A DNA stretch of 64,000 nt, taken from assembly GCA_963575645.1 (NCBI GenBank), contig OY754465.1, positions 37,707,501-37,771,500 of the forward strand, read 5' to 3'. The stretch comes from Xanthostigma xanthostigma. Taxonomy: Eukaryota; Arthropoda; Insecta; Raphidioptera; Raphidiidae. Each line of letters begins with the position of its first letter. The stretch's first letter is position 1. The notes beneath the pieces were generated by a model. That model had not been told where the DNA came from and did not search any database. It was given only the letters and a program-made list of their open reading frames with translations. Shown one piece after another: positions 30,874 to 42,172 of the stretch. Both the position numbers and the translations under genes were made by a program.

Positions 30874-31622
30874 TCAGAAAATTACATTGTGGCAGAAAAA
30901 ATTACTGAATGGAATAGAAAGTGTGCTTAATGGACGGTTCGTTTGAAACAAGATAAGCTTAGATTTTACATTAGCCGATAATTGATTGTACAGTTTTATA
31001 GGCATAGAATTAAGGCCTTTAGCAAGCAGATTTAAATGAAGTTTCGAAATTGTTAACTGATCATTATTCCGTAGAAAATAATAAGTAGTGTCTCTAACTT
31101 TCGAAAATGTGTTAATATTTTTTCTTAACATACGCTAAGAAATTATAAATATATAGGCAAATGACTGTTAAAATTTGATATTTTTTAAACACAGGGCGGC
31201 AAGAGTTTCTATAACTTGAAAAGGACATCAGTCTAATGATTCTTTTTTGCATAAGAAGTATATCGCTAATACGCGTGGAGTTTCCCTAACATACAATTCT
31301 ATATGATTGTGGATTGGATACAACCGAAGTAATATGTTTTTAATGTAGGTATATTTACGGATTTACGCAGATGACGGATGATATAGCAGTTTGAGACCAT
31401 CTTAACATTAATCTGTTTATGCCAATTCAGTTTAGAATTTAGATATATACCTAAAAACTTTTTATCGGATGACTGTTTAATAGACTTGCCATTAAACTTC
31501 AATAAAACATTTTGATCCAACTCTCTAGTGCTAAATTGAAGAAAGTCCGACTTGGAGTTATTTACAAACAAGACCATATTAATATGATACATTATGCGAA
31601 GCAATAATTTCGAATGAATCAT
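30874..31622 (-). pseudogene. Non-LTR retrotransposon reverse transcriptase, C-terminal fragment
   Basis: On the minus strand the first frame (31622-31299) contains FNGKSIKQSSDKKFLGIYLN followed by SKLNWHKQIN, the conserved KFLG-x-x-L-D-x-x-L-x-W-x-x-H motif of the thumb region of non-LTR reverse transcriptases, then TLKTYYFGCIQSTI. Coding continues after a stop and frameshift as GNSTRISDILLMQKRIIRLM and, after one more shift in an A run near 31127, as the domain with KGLNSMPIKLYNQLS. The polymerase core and endonuclease are absent. It is a 5'-truncated, decayed copy, jockey/CR1-like by feel only. Confidence 0.8.
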
Positions 31623-31628
31623 TCGATT

Positions 31629-31731
31629 AATAATTGTTTTAAAATAAGCTTAAAAAGCGTTGGGCGCTCGATGTACGAAAATGTGGAACAAAGCGCCCCA
31701 CGCTTTTTAAGCTTATTTTAAAACAATTATT
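31629..31731. repeat. Hairpin next to the reverse transcriptase fragment
   Basis: Arms of 40 bases (aataattgttttaaaataag ... gttgggcgct and its mirror) surround a loop of about 23 bases. The following ttttttactttttagt is like the arm of the foldback at 50031-50234. Confidence 0.8.
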
Positions 31732-31734
31732 TTT

Positions 31735-33042
31735 TACTTTTTAGTCCGATATAAAGCGTGTTTTTTAGTTTTTTTTAAACTATATTTTATTTTTCACTTT
31801 TTAGTTTGAGGATCTATAAAAGAATTTATTAATCCTGGGGGTCCTAATAAGGATAATGGGAAACTGTTATCAAATTATTGCATTGTCATCGGTCCTTGAT
31901 ACGTATGCAAAGTTTCAAATTAATCAGACTTCGGGAAATTGGTGAAAATTATGCTCAAAGATTCCGTTACGGACATACATACTTAGTTACAACCCAAACT
32001 AATATAAAGCGTATAAAAATAGCAACATTTCGTTTAGTAAAATAATTCCCAAGTCTAGTTATACTATAATATAACCTGGTCGTGACGTTCAGGCCGCGGT
32101 CGATGCAGTGATGGCACTGATTTAAAGGTTCTGTCGCAATATTCACAGCAGCTGGATCTATGTGCACTCTTTACGCTCTGTACAGATTTGTTATGTAAGC
32201 ATGTACAATGTACATACATACGTAGGTAGGTATGTGGATAATAATATAAGTAAAAGCACGATGGCCATCAATCAAGTTAATTAACACCTGGCGCGCGTCT
32301 CACACTGCGCCGGCACAAAGCCATTCATGCCGGAGTTACATTGTTTAATTACAGTGATGGATTAAAACTTAACATACGAGTCGTTTGTAAATTTCACTTT
32401 GCGTTTTGCGTGTAGACTTTACAGTGAAACTTGAAATTCTAGAGTAGAGGAGACAAGACAAGTTGTTCTGGCCGATAAGTAGAGTGACCATTTTTATCGT
32501 AACATAATGCGGGACAGAAAATGTTTATTCAGTTCCCTGAGAAGAGATCTCTTTTTTAGTAGCGTAAGTTACAACAAATAACAGCATGCGCGAAGACGAA
32601 TGACATTTTTTTAGTGACCTAAATTTGAAAAATATAAGCCTGCCCGAAAATTAATGAGCTTTTTGCGAAAATGCGAAAACGAATAACCTTTTTTTTAGTA
32701 TAGCCTAACTTTAACAAACATCAACTTGCACGGACATAGCTACGCTATGCAGTTCAGTTCCTTCCAGCCAGACCACTTGAACTCATTTAGATATACACCT
32801 TAGAGTCATTATTATTCCCTTCTTCGCTCCTTCGCCCTTACCACAATAGTGCATCTCTGGAGAGCGGGTGTTTAGCCATTGTTATGAACACATCGCGTGA
32901 TCATTTTAGCCATTCGATGGCAGTCACTTTGTTTAGCAGAATACAAAACAAACAAAAGTGACAACGCAGAGTGCTTATTTTGCTAAGCACTTTGTAATCA
33001 GTAATCGCCGTGGTTATCATTAGTATTTAGAATAGTAGTAGC
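31735..33042. other. Intergenic, diverged repeats only
   Basis: A segment at 31820-31975 (cgtatgcaaagtttcaaatt) resembles text near 17360, so an old dispersed repeat is likely. No gene was recognised. Confidence 0.35.
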
Positions 33043-33629
33043 CCAACCCCTCAAACCGGCCAAAAACCACCCCCGAGAGGGGTTAAACCCGATTTACTAG
33101 GTTTCCCTGCAGAAAGAAGTACTTTACCCCCGTTTTCAAGGATGCTGAGTACGGTGGTGTAGCTGAATATCGCGTCCGACCCCTATCAACCCCTCCACCG
33201 GCCAGTACTCACCCCCGAAAGGGGTGATTTTTTTCCCATTATCAGCGGCAAATACATGTTCTCCTCCCGTTTTCTAGGATGCTAAGCACGGTGGTGGGGC
33301 TGGATATTGCGTCCGACCCTTAACAACCCCTCCACCGACCAATACTCGCTCCCGGAAGGGATGAATTTTTTTTATTATCACCGGGAAACACATTTGTCCC
33401 CGTTTCCAAGGATATTGAGAATGGGAAAATTAAAAAAAATATTCACCCCTTTCGGGGGTGAGTATTGGCTGGTGGAGGGGTTGTAGGGGTCGGACGCAAT
33501 ATACAACACCACCACCGTGCTCAGCATCCTCGAAAACGGCGGTAAAGTACTTCTTTCTGCAGGGAAACCTGGTAAATCGCGTTTAACCCCTCTCGGGGGT
33601 GGTTTTTTGGCCGGTTTGAGGGGTTGGAC
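33043..33629. mobile_element. GC-rich foldback element F3
   Basis: The left arm (33043-33240) and right arm (33433-33629) are inverted copies: ccaacccctcaaaccggcca against tggccggtttgaggggttgg, with cctgcagaaagaagtacttt mirrored at 33545. A third, diverged copy of part of the arm lies between them (33241-33432). Open frames here are by-products of the repeat. Confidence 0.85.
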
Positions 33630-34497
33630 CACCCCAACGAGAAATTCTGACGCCGCCATCGTGTTCAGAATCCTCGAAAATGGGGGGCGGAAGGTAGTTT
33701 CATTCCGGCTCAAAATATTTACCATTTTCGTGTTTTTTCCGACTCCACAAGCCACTATAGGCCTGAATATCACCTGAGTGACTTTTAAAACTCGCTGGGA
33801 CACGTTTCAACGTAATGTCACAAAGTCTTGTAATATATAATTCATTTTATCCAACATATTATATTTATATTCAAGAAATTAGATTTTATGCTCATAATAT
33901 TAATAATAAAAAATGGTTTTACTGTATTTTGATATTTATAGGTTCAAAAAAAAAACGTTTCTTTATTATTGTCTAATTACTTGACCAACATTAATTCTTT
34001 TAAATTCAGCGCGGTTTAATTTTTTTTTTTTTTTGTTTCATCGCCCAAATTACGAAAGTTATTCATGCATATTTTTTGCTTTTTTCCTGAAGTAATTATT
34101 TCGTACCTCATCTATTAAAATTAAGTTTTGTTGGTCTGCCTTAATTATTTTTATTTATAGATATTAATTTTAAAATTTGCATTTTCTTTTAATGAATGAA
34201 AAATTAAAAAAAAAATAGCTTGAGTCGCATTTACTTTTCTGATACATGCAGTATAATTTTATGGGAAAGTTAAAATTTGAATAAAATTTTTGACCGAAAG
34301 ATCTAGACGCACGGCAGCGTGTCAAGCCAAGCTCAATTCAAGAAAAAGGAACTAGCGAGGCAGCAGCCGTGTGTTGTATTACACGAATCATTTGGAGCCA
34401 CTTTTAGCCCCTTAATAACTCGAAATCTATTTAACATAAACACTTTAAATACGGTTATTGATTGAGATATTAACGTCTAAAAATAGACATTTTTATC
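33630..34497. other. Intergenic, diverged dispersed repeat
   Basis: A repeat-like segment from about 34290 (gatctagacgcacggcag) runs toward the GACT tract and beyond. No gene seen. Confidence 0.35.
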
Positions 34498-34519
34498 ACT
34501 GACTGACTGACTGACTGAC
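34498..34519. repeat. GACT microsatellite
   Basis: Five tandem ACTG/GACT units within a dispersed repeat (continues as cataaatcaaaaacctaaac). Confidence 0.9.
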
Positions 34520-34742
34520 ATAAATCAAAAACCTAAACCACTTCCAGATGACCTAGAAAGTTAAAATTTGGCATCCGGCTGGGTAAATTGTGTGTATACA
34601 AAGGAAAAAAACAGAAAAGAGTGAATTTTTAAGTTTTGAAATATTTTCCAAGCAATTGATTTTTTTCATTCTTTCACTCACTCAATGATGATCATCAAAA
34701 TGTTTGGGTAGGTACTTTCCATAGTCCTAGAAAGCTGGGTTT

Positions 34743-35131
34743 TACTAGCGCTCCGTTCCGGTTTCATCCGGGTGCAACAGAACGAATGGGGAGAGGGTCA
34801 TGAGTACGCACGTTCATCTTAGTTTACCGAGATGAATGTAATGTCCAAATTTCATGATGATCGGAGTTACCGCTCAAAATTTTGTTTCGGATGGACAAAT
34901 TTTGAGTTTTATATATTATATATATTTTTTACACCTTGGGTTACATTATTGAAGTTTTCGTAGGGATCTCTAATTTAACTCGATTAACAATATAGCCTAT
35001 GTTATTCAGTGATAATGTAGCATTCTATTAGTAAAAGAAAATTAAAATCGGTTCAGTAGTATTTGAGTTTATTCATTACAAACAAAAATACAAGAATACA
35101 AATCTTTACTCTTTATAATATTAGTATAGAT
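34743..35131 (+). mobile_element. Short dispersed retroelement-like repeat, intact-looking copy
   Basis: Head tactagcgctccgttccggt, body catcttagtttaccgagatg and tail actctttataatattagtat match 2811-3426 in order but without the tRNA-like insert. About 389 bases long. Confidence 0.65.
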
Positions 35132-35552
35132 AAAATTTTAATGGTTGAGTTCAAATCTTTTTAAACATCCGGTACCGCATATTATAAAAGTGTAACGTTC
35201 TTATAAAAATATTTTCGTAACATTTTCGACTCTAAAATTGAATTGAGATTTATGTATTTTATTTTTGGGACTATACTAAGTATCTCCGATTATTCTTTTC
35301 TGTATTATACAGTAAAAAAAAACAACAAACAGTATATAAAACGATTTTTGTTATTATTTATTTTTCATTTGTTCACGTATTTTTGTTGTAGTAATTTTTT
35401 TTAAAGTGTAATAATTTAGTGATGACGTGGTTTTACTATTAATGAATTTTGTCATTTTAATTGACCCGTTTTATATTGTGTGTATATTTAATATTTTGCT
35501 GCAGGCATTATTTATGTAAGCCCATATAGGTATGTAACATTATATAATATAC
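35132..35552. other. Intergenic, nothing recognised
   Basis: AT-rich sequence between two mobile elements. Confidence 0.35.
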
Positions 35553-36029
35553 ACAGAATGTTTCAAAAATCCCGGAAAGGCTGAATATCTCGGAGAGATT
35601 AGATTTTTTAAAAAAATGTTGCAAATGAAAGTTGTTCAACTCGTTGTAATGTATTTTTTGGTCACAAAAATTCGTCCTAAGGGGGTGCCCCTGTTAGTGG
35701 GCAGAGGGTAACTCCAAAATTTTAAATGACAACCCCAATTTTTTTATTGGGTCGACTTCTTCGGGTAAAAAAAGACATCTTTTGCCCGAATTTATTTTTG
35801 TTCAGAAACAAATCACCGAGTGCGCGTGGTAAAATTTACCATCATATCCTCACCCCCTCAAATAAAATTTGTTCATTTTGTTACAGGTCAAGGAATGGTA
35901 ACTACTCTTTTACGTAACCTTGAGATAACAATCTTAAAGATGTTTGTCGTTTTTTAAGTAGAATTTGCAAGAAATGAACAAATTTTATTTGAGGGGGTGA
36001 GGATAACGTGGTAAATTTTAACCCGCGTA

Positions 36030-36880
36030 CAGGGCCCTCGTAAAACCTTACGCCGCCCGCGTGCGGATTCATAATAATTGACGCCCCTTATTGGGGATAA
36101 ACTCACTAGACGATATGTCAAATTGAAAAACGTTAAAAATCCTACAGAGTGAACTTTAAAAATTCTCTCTTCACGTTAAAAAAATCACTCCGCGGAGTAA
36201 ACTGTTCTCTACAAAAACAGTTTACTCCGTGCGATTTTTCACGGCGTTCTTCTCCTGTCGTACCTACTTATGAATGAGAGACAAATTTAGTTTCACTGCT
36301 GAGCTGAGAGAATTCATTAAGTCAAAATAATCATTAGTTTATCAATTAGGAAAAATAAATACCAGTGCAATATTAATAAAAACATAAATACCAACTAGCC
36401 GTTACAACTAAATGTGAATCCCCTGGAATTAACTTGCAATTTTTTCCGTACTACACTCACATGAGGGAAAGAATATATTATCAATTATTCAGGTGCAGAA
36501 GTCTTACGTAAAAAAGTATTTCTTGATTAAAGATACTTTACTTCACTCGCACTCTTGCAGGAATCGACAGGAAAATTCAAGATATAAACATACGCGGGAG
36601 TCTCCCGATAGGGGCGCCTTGTCTACGCGCTGATGTGAATTAACTATCGAATCAAAAACTGCGCGCGAAATATTTCGAATTCGAATTTCATTAAAAAATA
36701 AATAACTACTCGTAACAGTTTTCACGCAGGCTTGAGTACGCAAATAAAATTGATATAATATCAGTTATATATTTTTTCTATACAATACAAAAAACATAAC
36801 ACAACTAAGCCATTTGCCGCCCCTTGAATGTGCTGCCCGCGTGCATCGCACACATCGCAGTCTGGGGCGCGAGGGCCCTG
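36030..36880. mobile_element. hAT element, 851 bp, inserted in foldback F4
   Basis: Ends CAGGGCCCTCG on the left and its exact mirror CGAGGGCCCTG on the right. An exact 8-bp target duplication CCCGCGTA lies at 36022-36029 and 36881-36888. Subterminal gccgcccgcgtgcg and gctgcccgcgtgca blocks recur in opposite orientation of context. The interior has no transposase and includes a 59-bp hairpin at 36181-36239. Confidence 0.93.
36181..36239. repeat. Hairpin inside the hAT
   Basis: aaaatcactccgcggagtaa continuing ctgtt is mirrored after a short loop by aacagtttactccgtgcgat. Confidence 0.75.
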
Positions 36881-37045
36881 CCCGCGTACTCGGTGATCTG
36901 TAGATTGAGCAAAAAAAAGTTTAGGACAAAAAATGTCTTTTTTAGCCCGAAGAACTCAACCCAATAAAAAAAATTGAGGTTGCCATTTAAAATTTCGGAG
37001 TTACCCCCTGCCACCAGACGTTCCGTGATTTTTGAAACACCCGGT

Positions 37046-40000
37046 AAATAACATATACTCTACTTCAAATTTTATGAAAATACTAGTTTGTGAATAGTGA
37101 GTTACCTGCTTGCTGGTTGGTGTAGCTAATTGGTGCGGTTATTGGATTGAAAAAACTCATTGAACAAAATTGAACTTTATTATAATTTAATTAATTACTA
37201 TATAACTTTTTTGGTGCCAACCTCAAAACTTTAGATACTATTTTACGCTTTTTCGTGGCTTTTTTAAAGGTAGTTACTAACTAAAAAAAAACGACTTATC
37301 CTATTCTGGTGTGATTCCAAGTGACGTTATCATCCGCGCTACCCACCTATCTCCATTTAAAGTTGTCTACTTTAGGTTAAAAAAACAATTATAAAATGGC
37401 GTAACATTAAGCAAAAACATTTTTTTTTCTTAGTTTACGATGTCAGTAAAACATGTAACAATATTGAAATGATTGTACATTATTTTGTTATTAAAAAAAA
37501 AATTTGATATAAGCGTTGAAAACGAGCCTAAGCATAGGACTACGTCCTTAAATACCTAATATGTACGTGGAATCACTCTGAAGGTAATAGGTATGCTCTA
37601 TTAAATCGGTTATAAAATGCTGAAGATATCGTATAACATATATATACAAGAACTCATTTTTTGCAGTCATTTAAAAACAGCAACTAAACTGATGAATAAA
37701 TGGGACAACCATTCTGAAGAAAAAAATGGAGTTTAAATCAAATCGGTTAATCCAGTCGAAACAAGAAATTTATTCTGATCACTCATTTGAGGTGTCATAA
37801 CAACTAGCACGTAGTTAACACCTCTCTCACTTTATTTCTGGGTTCACTTGCAAAAAACGAAAATGTGTTTCATGGTTCTTTTTAAGTATTCTTGTTCCGT
37901 CGAGCCATGCTATTTTATTGCATTTTCCAAGCCTTGACAACTTTGAAATGATTTGATGGCAATACAATAACGGCGTATTATATGGGTTATATTAATGTTT
38001 TATATAATATGAGTAAATGTTTAATATATATGTATAATGTTTTATTGAAGATGTCAATTTTTCGACATTTATAATAGTAAGCGTATAGATATACTTCATA
38101 CAATAGAATCATGTATTGGCACCCTGCTGATTTAATACTTGCATACAGTGCATGCCAGAAAAAACTTTCAAACGATGTTTTCACAGAAGGGGATACACAG
38201 AAGTAGCTCCAAGAATTGCCAATACGTAGGTATTTTATGCCCATGATCAAGTCTGCTAATTATATGTTGTAAAACTGGTAATGTCTATATTCATCGAACG
38301 TAAGTAGTTATTTATTCGGTTCATTTGTTTCATTCCTCAGAATAAATAGCGATAATTCAATTCACCAAGCATAATTATGTTTACTGCAGGTATAAATCGA
38401 TCTATCAAAATTTTCGGGTATAAATGTTTATTCGCCTGAGAAAATAATAATGGCCGCCACATAGGTCATAATACCTAACCTATAAACGTGGAGTATTATA
38501 TCTGCAGTTTGTTCTTGTAAATTTATTTATGTGCTGTTTATTAATCCTTTGTAAAGTGTATAGTTGTAAAATATTAAAGTTAGTGGAATTTTTGTGTGCA
38601 ATTCGGTTAGGATAAACCATTATTTTAAAGAAAATTTATTTTGACTTTTACTTTAACGCCATCAGTCGAATTTTTGGGTGAATCTTGTATTCAACAAAAA
38701 TACCTAGGAGTATAGTGCAGTGTGTATTTATTCTGATAATTTGGTTGGTGAATTGAAAGTAAATTGTATTGTAATTTGTAACGAATAGTTCTAAGAATAG
38801 TAATTTCTATCTTTAATAGTGTTCGATGAATATGGCCATAAGTCGTAGAATTGTTTTTTGAAGTATGTGGTTTAGGATTTCTCACGATTTATAGATAAAA
38901 AAAAGTAGTACTGTTTTGCTATTTTGCTTTAATATATTCTCTGAAGATGGCAGGTACAAAGTAGAAATAATAGCCAGGAGTGAAAACTTCAAATAAAAAA
39001 ATCTTTATCCGTTTTAAACTTAGTAAAACTAAATTTTTTGTGCGTATGCCTCTACTTCCGCCATATTTTTTGGGCACTTTTCATTTTGACAGGTGAAAAG
39101 TAAGTGATTTTGTTAAAAGTAAATAAAAAATAGTATTTAAAGAAGGAATACACTGCCGTAGATAAATATTTCACTACTTTTGAAAATTAACTTTTTATAA
39201 GTAACGATTTATGATGGGTAGGGCTGCAATCTTTTAACCAGTTTTAGTTTATTTCCACTAGTTTTTCCGATCGTGACACTTCAACCATCATCTCAGTTAA
39301 GCACAAGTGTGTTCTACTCTTTTGTTCACTAATTTAGCATTGTCAATGTTTCCAAATACCTATCATTGTCAATAATATTTTTTTTTAATAACCATTTAAA
39401 AACGGTAGTCATTACGTCAAAAAGTGTCTGAAACTTTTGAAAAGCCCTATTCAGTGTAAGTATTATCACGTCAAACTGAACGTGCTATAGGTTTACAAGT
39501 CTGTAATATTGGTCTTGATCAGCGTTTCCAACATGGTGAGTCGCTATCCGGTACCGGGTCACGAAAATTAAATACCGAGTCATAACATGGTCCCTTCTTA
39601 TTGATACTCATACTCGTAAATTATAGTCACGTAGCACTCAGAGCAGGCTTGTCTATTCAAATTTTGATTTAAATAAGAATTTTCTGGTTTCCTGTTGATT
39701 ATGTGATATTCTTACGTCTGATCATGAGAAAAATAGTGAAAAAATTCTTAGTGTTGCAGTTCTATAGGAAAGTTTTGTGCAAAAACTTGTAATGTTTATA
39801 GATCATGAAAACGGAGACACGCAGCGAAAAACGGTTTGCATCAATCGAAAGGGCGTAAAAAGTTGCCTAAAAACGATTATTTTGAGATTGATGAGCACTA
39901 GGTCACGAGAAAGTTGCAGTAAAAAAGCAGTTGCGGGGGGGAGCTGCTGCTTTAGTGGCCATGTGCTGGCCGCATCGCTTTTCTCACCGCGCCGTCTGCT

Positions 40001-40133
40001 ATTCTATAGCTACTTCATCACGAACGTTTTACTAATGAAGATTTTGCACTCATAGACTTTAAAATAATAATTAATCAATCATTTCTTATGCAATTTTTCA
40101 CGTCCTTTCAATTGATGCAATCCGTTTTTTGCT
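37046..40133. other. Intergenic, diverged repeats only
   Basis: About 37190-37290 is a copy of a dispersed repeat (gtgccaacctcaaaacttta). No convincing exon was found elsewhere. Open frames at 37987-38250 and 39777-40055 lack protein-like composition. Confidence 0.4.
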
Positions 40134-40413
40134 ATGTATCTACATTTTAAAGACATAAGTTTTTGCACGTCATTTTCGCACGCTAGAAAATTTTCCACTA
40201 GTTTTCCCATGATCAGCGTGGTCGAAAACGTAAGAATATCACATAATGTAAGGAGACCAAAAAATTCTGTATTATATCAAAACATTGGATTAAGGCGAGT
40301 GCCTATAGGTCATGCTACTTACCCTTCACACCTGTTTCGTATTGGTGTTCAGGAAAGTCCAGTTTGCGATTGCGATAATGGCTCGATTGGTGATCTTAAT
40401 TATATTTTCTTTG

Positions 40414-40486
40414 CGTGAAAAAAAAAAATAATTGCGACGACCTGCATAATAGGTGCTTATGCAGGTCGTCGCAATTATTTTTTGGT
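40414..40486. repeat. Hairpin inserted in the ORF2 fragment
   Basis: aataattgcgacgacctgca and its perfect mirror flank the 7-base loop taggtgc region. Poly-A and poly-T runs extend the stem. Confidence 0.85.
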
Positions 40487-40577
40487 TTGGTGCCTCCTTT
40501 CAGCATTTGCTATGTTCTACAATCGGGGTGCTTTGAAATTTATGATTTGTTAAATGAATTCTGTTCTTTCAATAATT

Positions 40578-40606
40578 GCACATACCGCTAAACTAGCGGT
40601 ATGTGC
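40578..40606. repeat. 13-bp perfect stem hairpin
   Basis: gcacataccgcta aac tagcggtatgtgc, at the 3' end of the ORF2 fragment. It could be part of the 3' UTR structure of the retroelement. Confidence 0.8.
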
Positions 40607-40619
40607 TTTATTGTCGTTT

Positions 40620-41395
40620 TGTGCGTCAGAGCTGACTTTCGTTCATATAAGAAGTTATATCTAAGTTAATTTCACACGAAATCCATTCATATTGAAGCTT
40701 TTTGAAAAGAGAAGATTCTGATCTATAAAACAGAACCATTTTTAAATCAATTCGTGTTCATAAATACTATTAAAATTGTAGTTGAAAATTACAAACAGCA
40801 GTTGTCGGTTGGTCTGTACGTATGAACGTATGTACGTATGTAAATTCTATTTTATTATAATTACTATAATCCATATTTATAAATGAACTTTCCAATGTGT
40901 TTGATTTTGACTATTTATATACCAGGAGAGTTAGAAAATGTTTGGTGGATAACGAAAGGGAAGCATAAATATAACCAGGTGAGTTAAAAAAATGTTTGAG
41001 AAACTCTGATCTAGATAAACCTCAGCTATAGTGCGTGTTTGTGGCACATCAACGTGACTGTAACGTCTGTTACGCTTTGTATAGGTACATCACGTACTAT
41101 TACATGTAGGTATGTGGAGCATATAAGGATTGACAAACAAACGTTTTAACCCATTGATAACCAAGAAAGTTCACACAAGGTTTATTTATGTGTAAAAATC
41201 CTTCCTGCACCACCACCAAAGATATTCTTCCAAAGTGACTCGATGAAATGTTACGGAAATATTTCGCGGAAATTGCGTTTGTTGTGGACCTGTAAATCGA
41301 AAAAAGATCGGGGCTTACCAGGGAATTAAATACCAGAGAATTTAGCCATTCAGCCGTTGGGATGCTCCGAAGATATAAAGAATCCCACATATGCA
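40620..41395. other. Intergenic, nothing firm
   Basis: No exon or shared repeat recognised. The minus-strand frame of 106 codons at 41100-41420 runs into the adjoining terminal inverted repeat and has no recognised domain. Confidence 0.35.
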
Positions 41396-42172
41396 GGGTG
41401 TATCTCAGAAAACCGTACATAGGGAAAAGTACACAGTACCAATTAGTTAAGATCAGAGATTGCTTTGCCCTCTATTTAGAGGTCGTTACAATGGTACGTA
41501 TACAGTAACAAATGCATATTGCTGTTCATTTAACAGTTTAGTAAATAAAGTAATGTTAAACAAAGTGACATAAAGTTTTTATAACCGATTAAGCCACTGC
41601 TTAATTCAAAATGGAAGTTAATTTGAACATTTGCTTTATTTTTGTATATTAACTGTTTGTTTCGTCTAATTATTAAGTAAAAAATATTTTCTCAATAAAA
41701 CATTGTTTACATAATATTGAAGAAATATTTTAACTGATTTTTCTAATTATTCATTATTAGCTATTATTAATAAAAAATAGAGAATAGTTACTTCTTACCA
41801 CAACAAGTTTATTAGTGGATGAAACATTTCGAGAGCTATGCTCTCATCTTCAGCAATACACTAAACACTTAGTGTTACACTAAACACTAAGTGTTTAGTG
41901 TATTGCTGAAGATGAGAGCATAGCTCTCGAAATGTACATCCACTAATAAACTTGTTGTGGTAAGAAGTAACTATTCTCTATTTTTTATTAGATTCAAACC
42001 ACAGTGCTCCTAATATTTTTGTTTATTAGCTATTATTGTTATTAAATATAGTTGTTAGTCAGCACTACTACCATGATACCCACTCTCATATGTGGCCAAA
42101 GTAATCGTTGATCCTAACTACTTTGCACAATGGAGTTTTCCCTATGTACGGTTTTCTGTGATACACCCTGTA
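41396..42172. mobile_element. TIR element of 777 bp with a nested palindrome
   Basis: Left end cagggtgtatctcagaaaac and right end gttttctgtgatacaccctg are inverted over about 40 bases, including gtacatagggaaaa. Flanks are tatg and tata, so a short TA-rich target is possible but unproved. The interior is non-coding and holds a palindromic MITE. Confidence 0.8.
41768..41990. mobile_element. 223-bp near-perfect palindrome nested in the TIR element
   Basis: taataaaaaatagagaatag at the left is mirrored at 41971-41990. The arms continue through caacaagtttattagtggat and gagagctatgctctcatctt to a centre at ttagtgttacactaa. Practically no loop. Confidence 0.92.

Larger units (their letters stand above)
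35553..37045. mobile_element. Foldback element F4 split by a hAT
   Basis: The left arm starts tgtttcaaaaatcccggaa and the right arm ends ttccgtgatttttgaaacac, its mirror. Between them are matching segments such as taactccaaaattttaaatg / catttaaaatttcggagtta and the mirrored ctcaccccctcaaataaaat at 35850 and 35975. Removing 36030-36880 plus one duplication restores a roughly 630-base foldback. Confidence 0.85.
40206..40610 (+). pseudogene. Non-LTR retrotransposon ORF2 C-terminus, split by a hairpin
   Basis: The frame from about 40206 to 40413 reads GLRRVPIGHATYPSHLFRIG, then CDCDNGSIGDLNYIFFA. This is the conserved G-H-x-x-Y-P-x-H-L-F-x-I-G ... C-x-C ... D-L-x-H-I-F-F region at the end of many insect non-LTR ORF2 proteins, ahead of the final cysteine. 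A 73-base hairpin (40414-40486) interrupts it exactly here. Past it, another frame reads CFEIYDLLNEFCSFNNCTYR and stops near 40600. A dead fragment with no polymerase core. Confidence 0.75.

Noticed and set aside
33378-33803. 141-codon and 86-codon frames on opposite strands
   Set aside because: Both are produced by the GC-rich foldback arms. Similar peptide blocks repeat because the DNA repeats.
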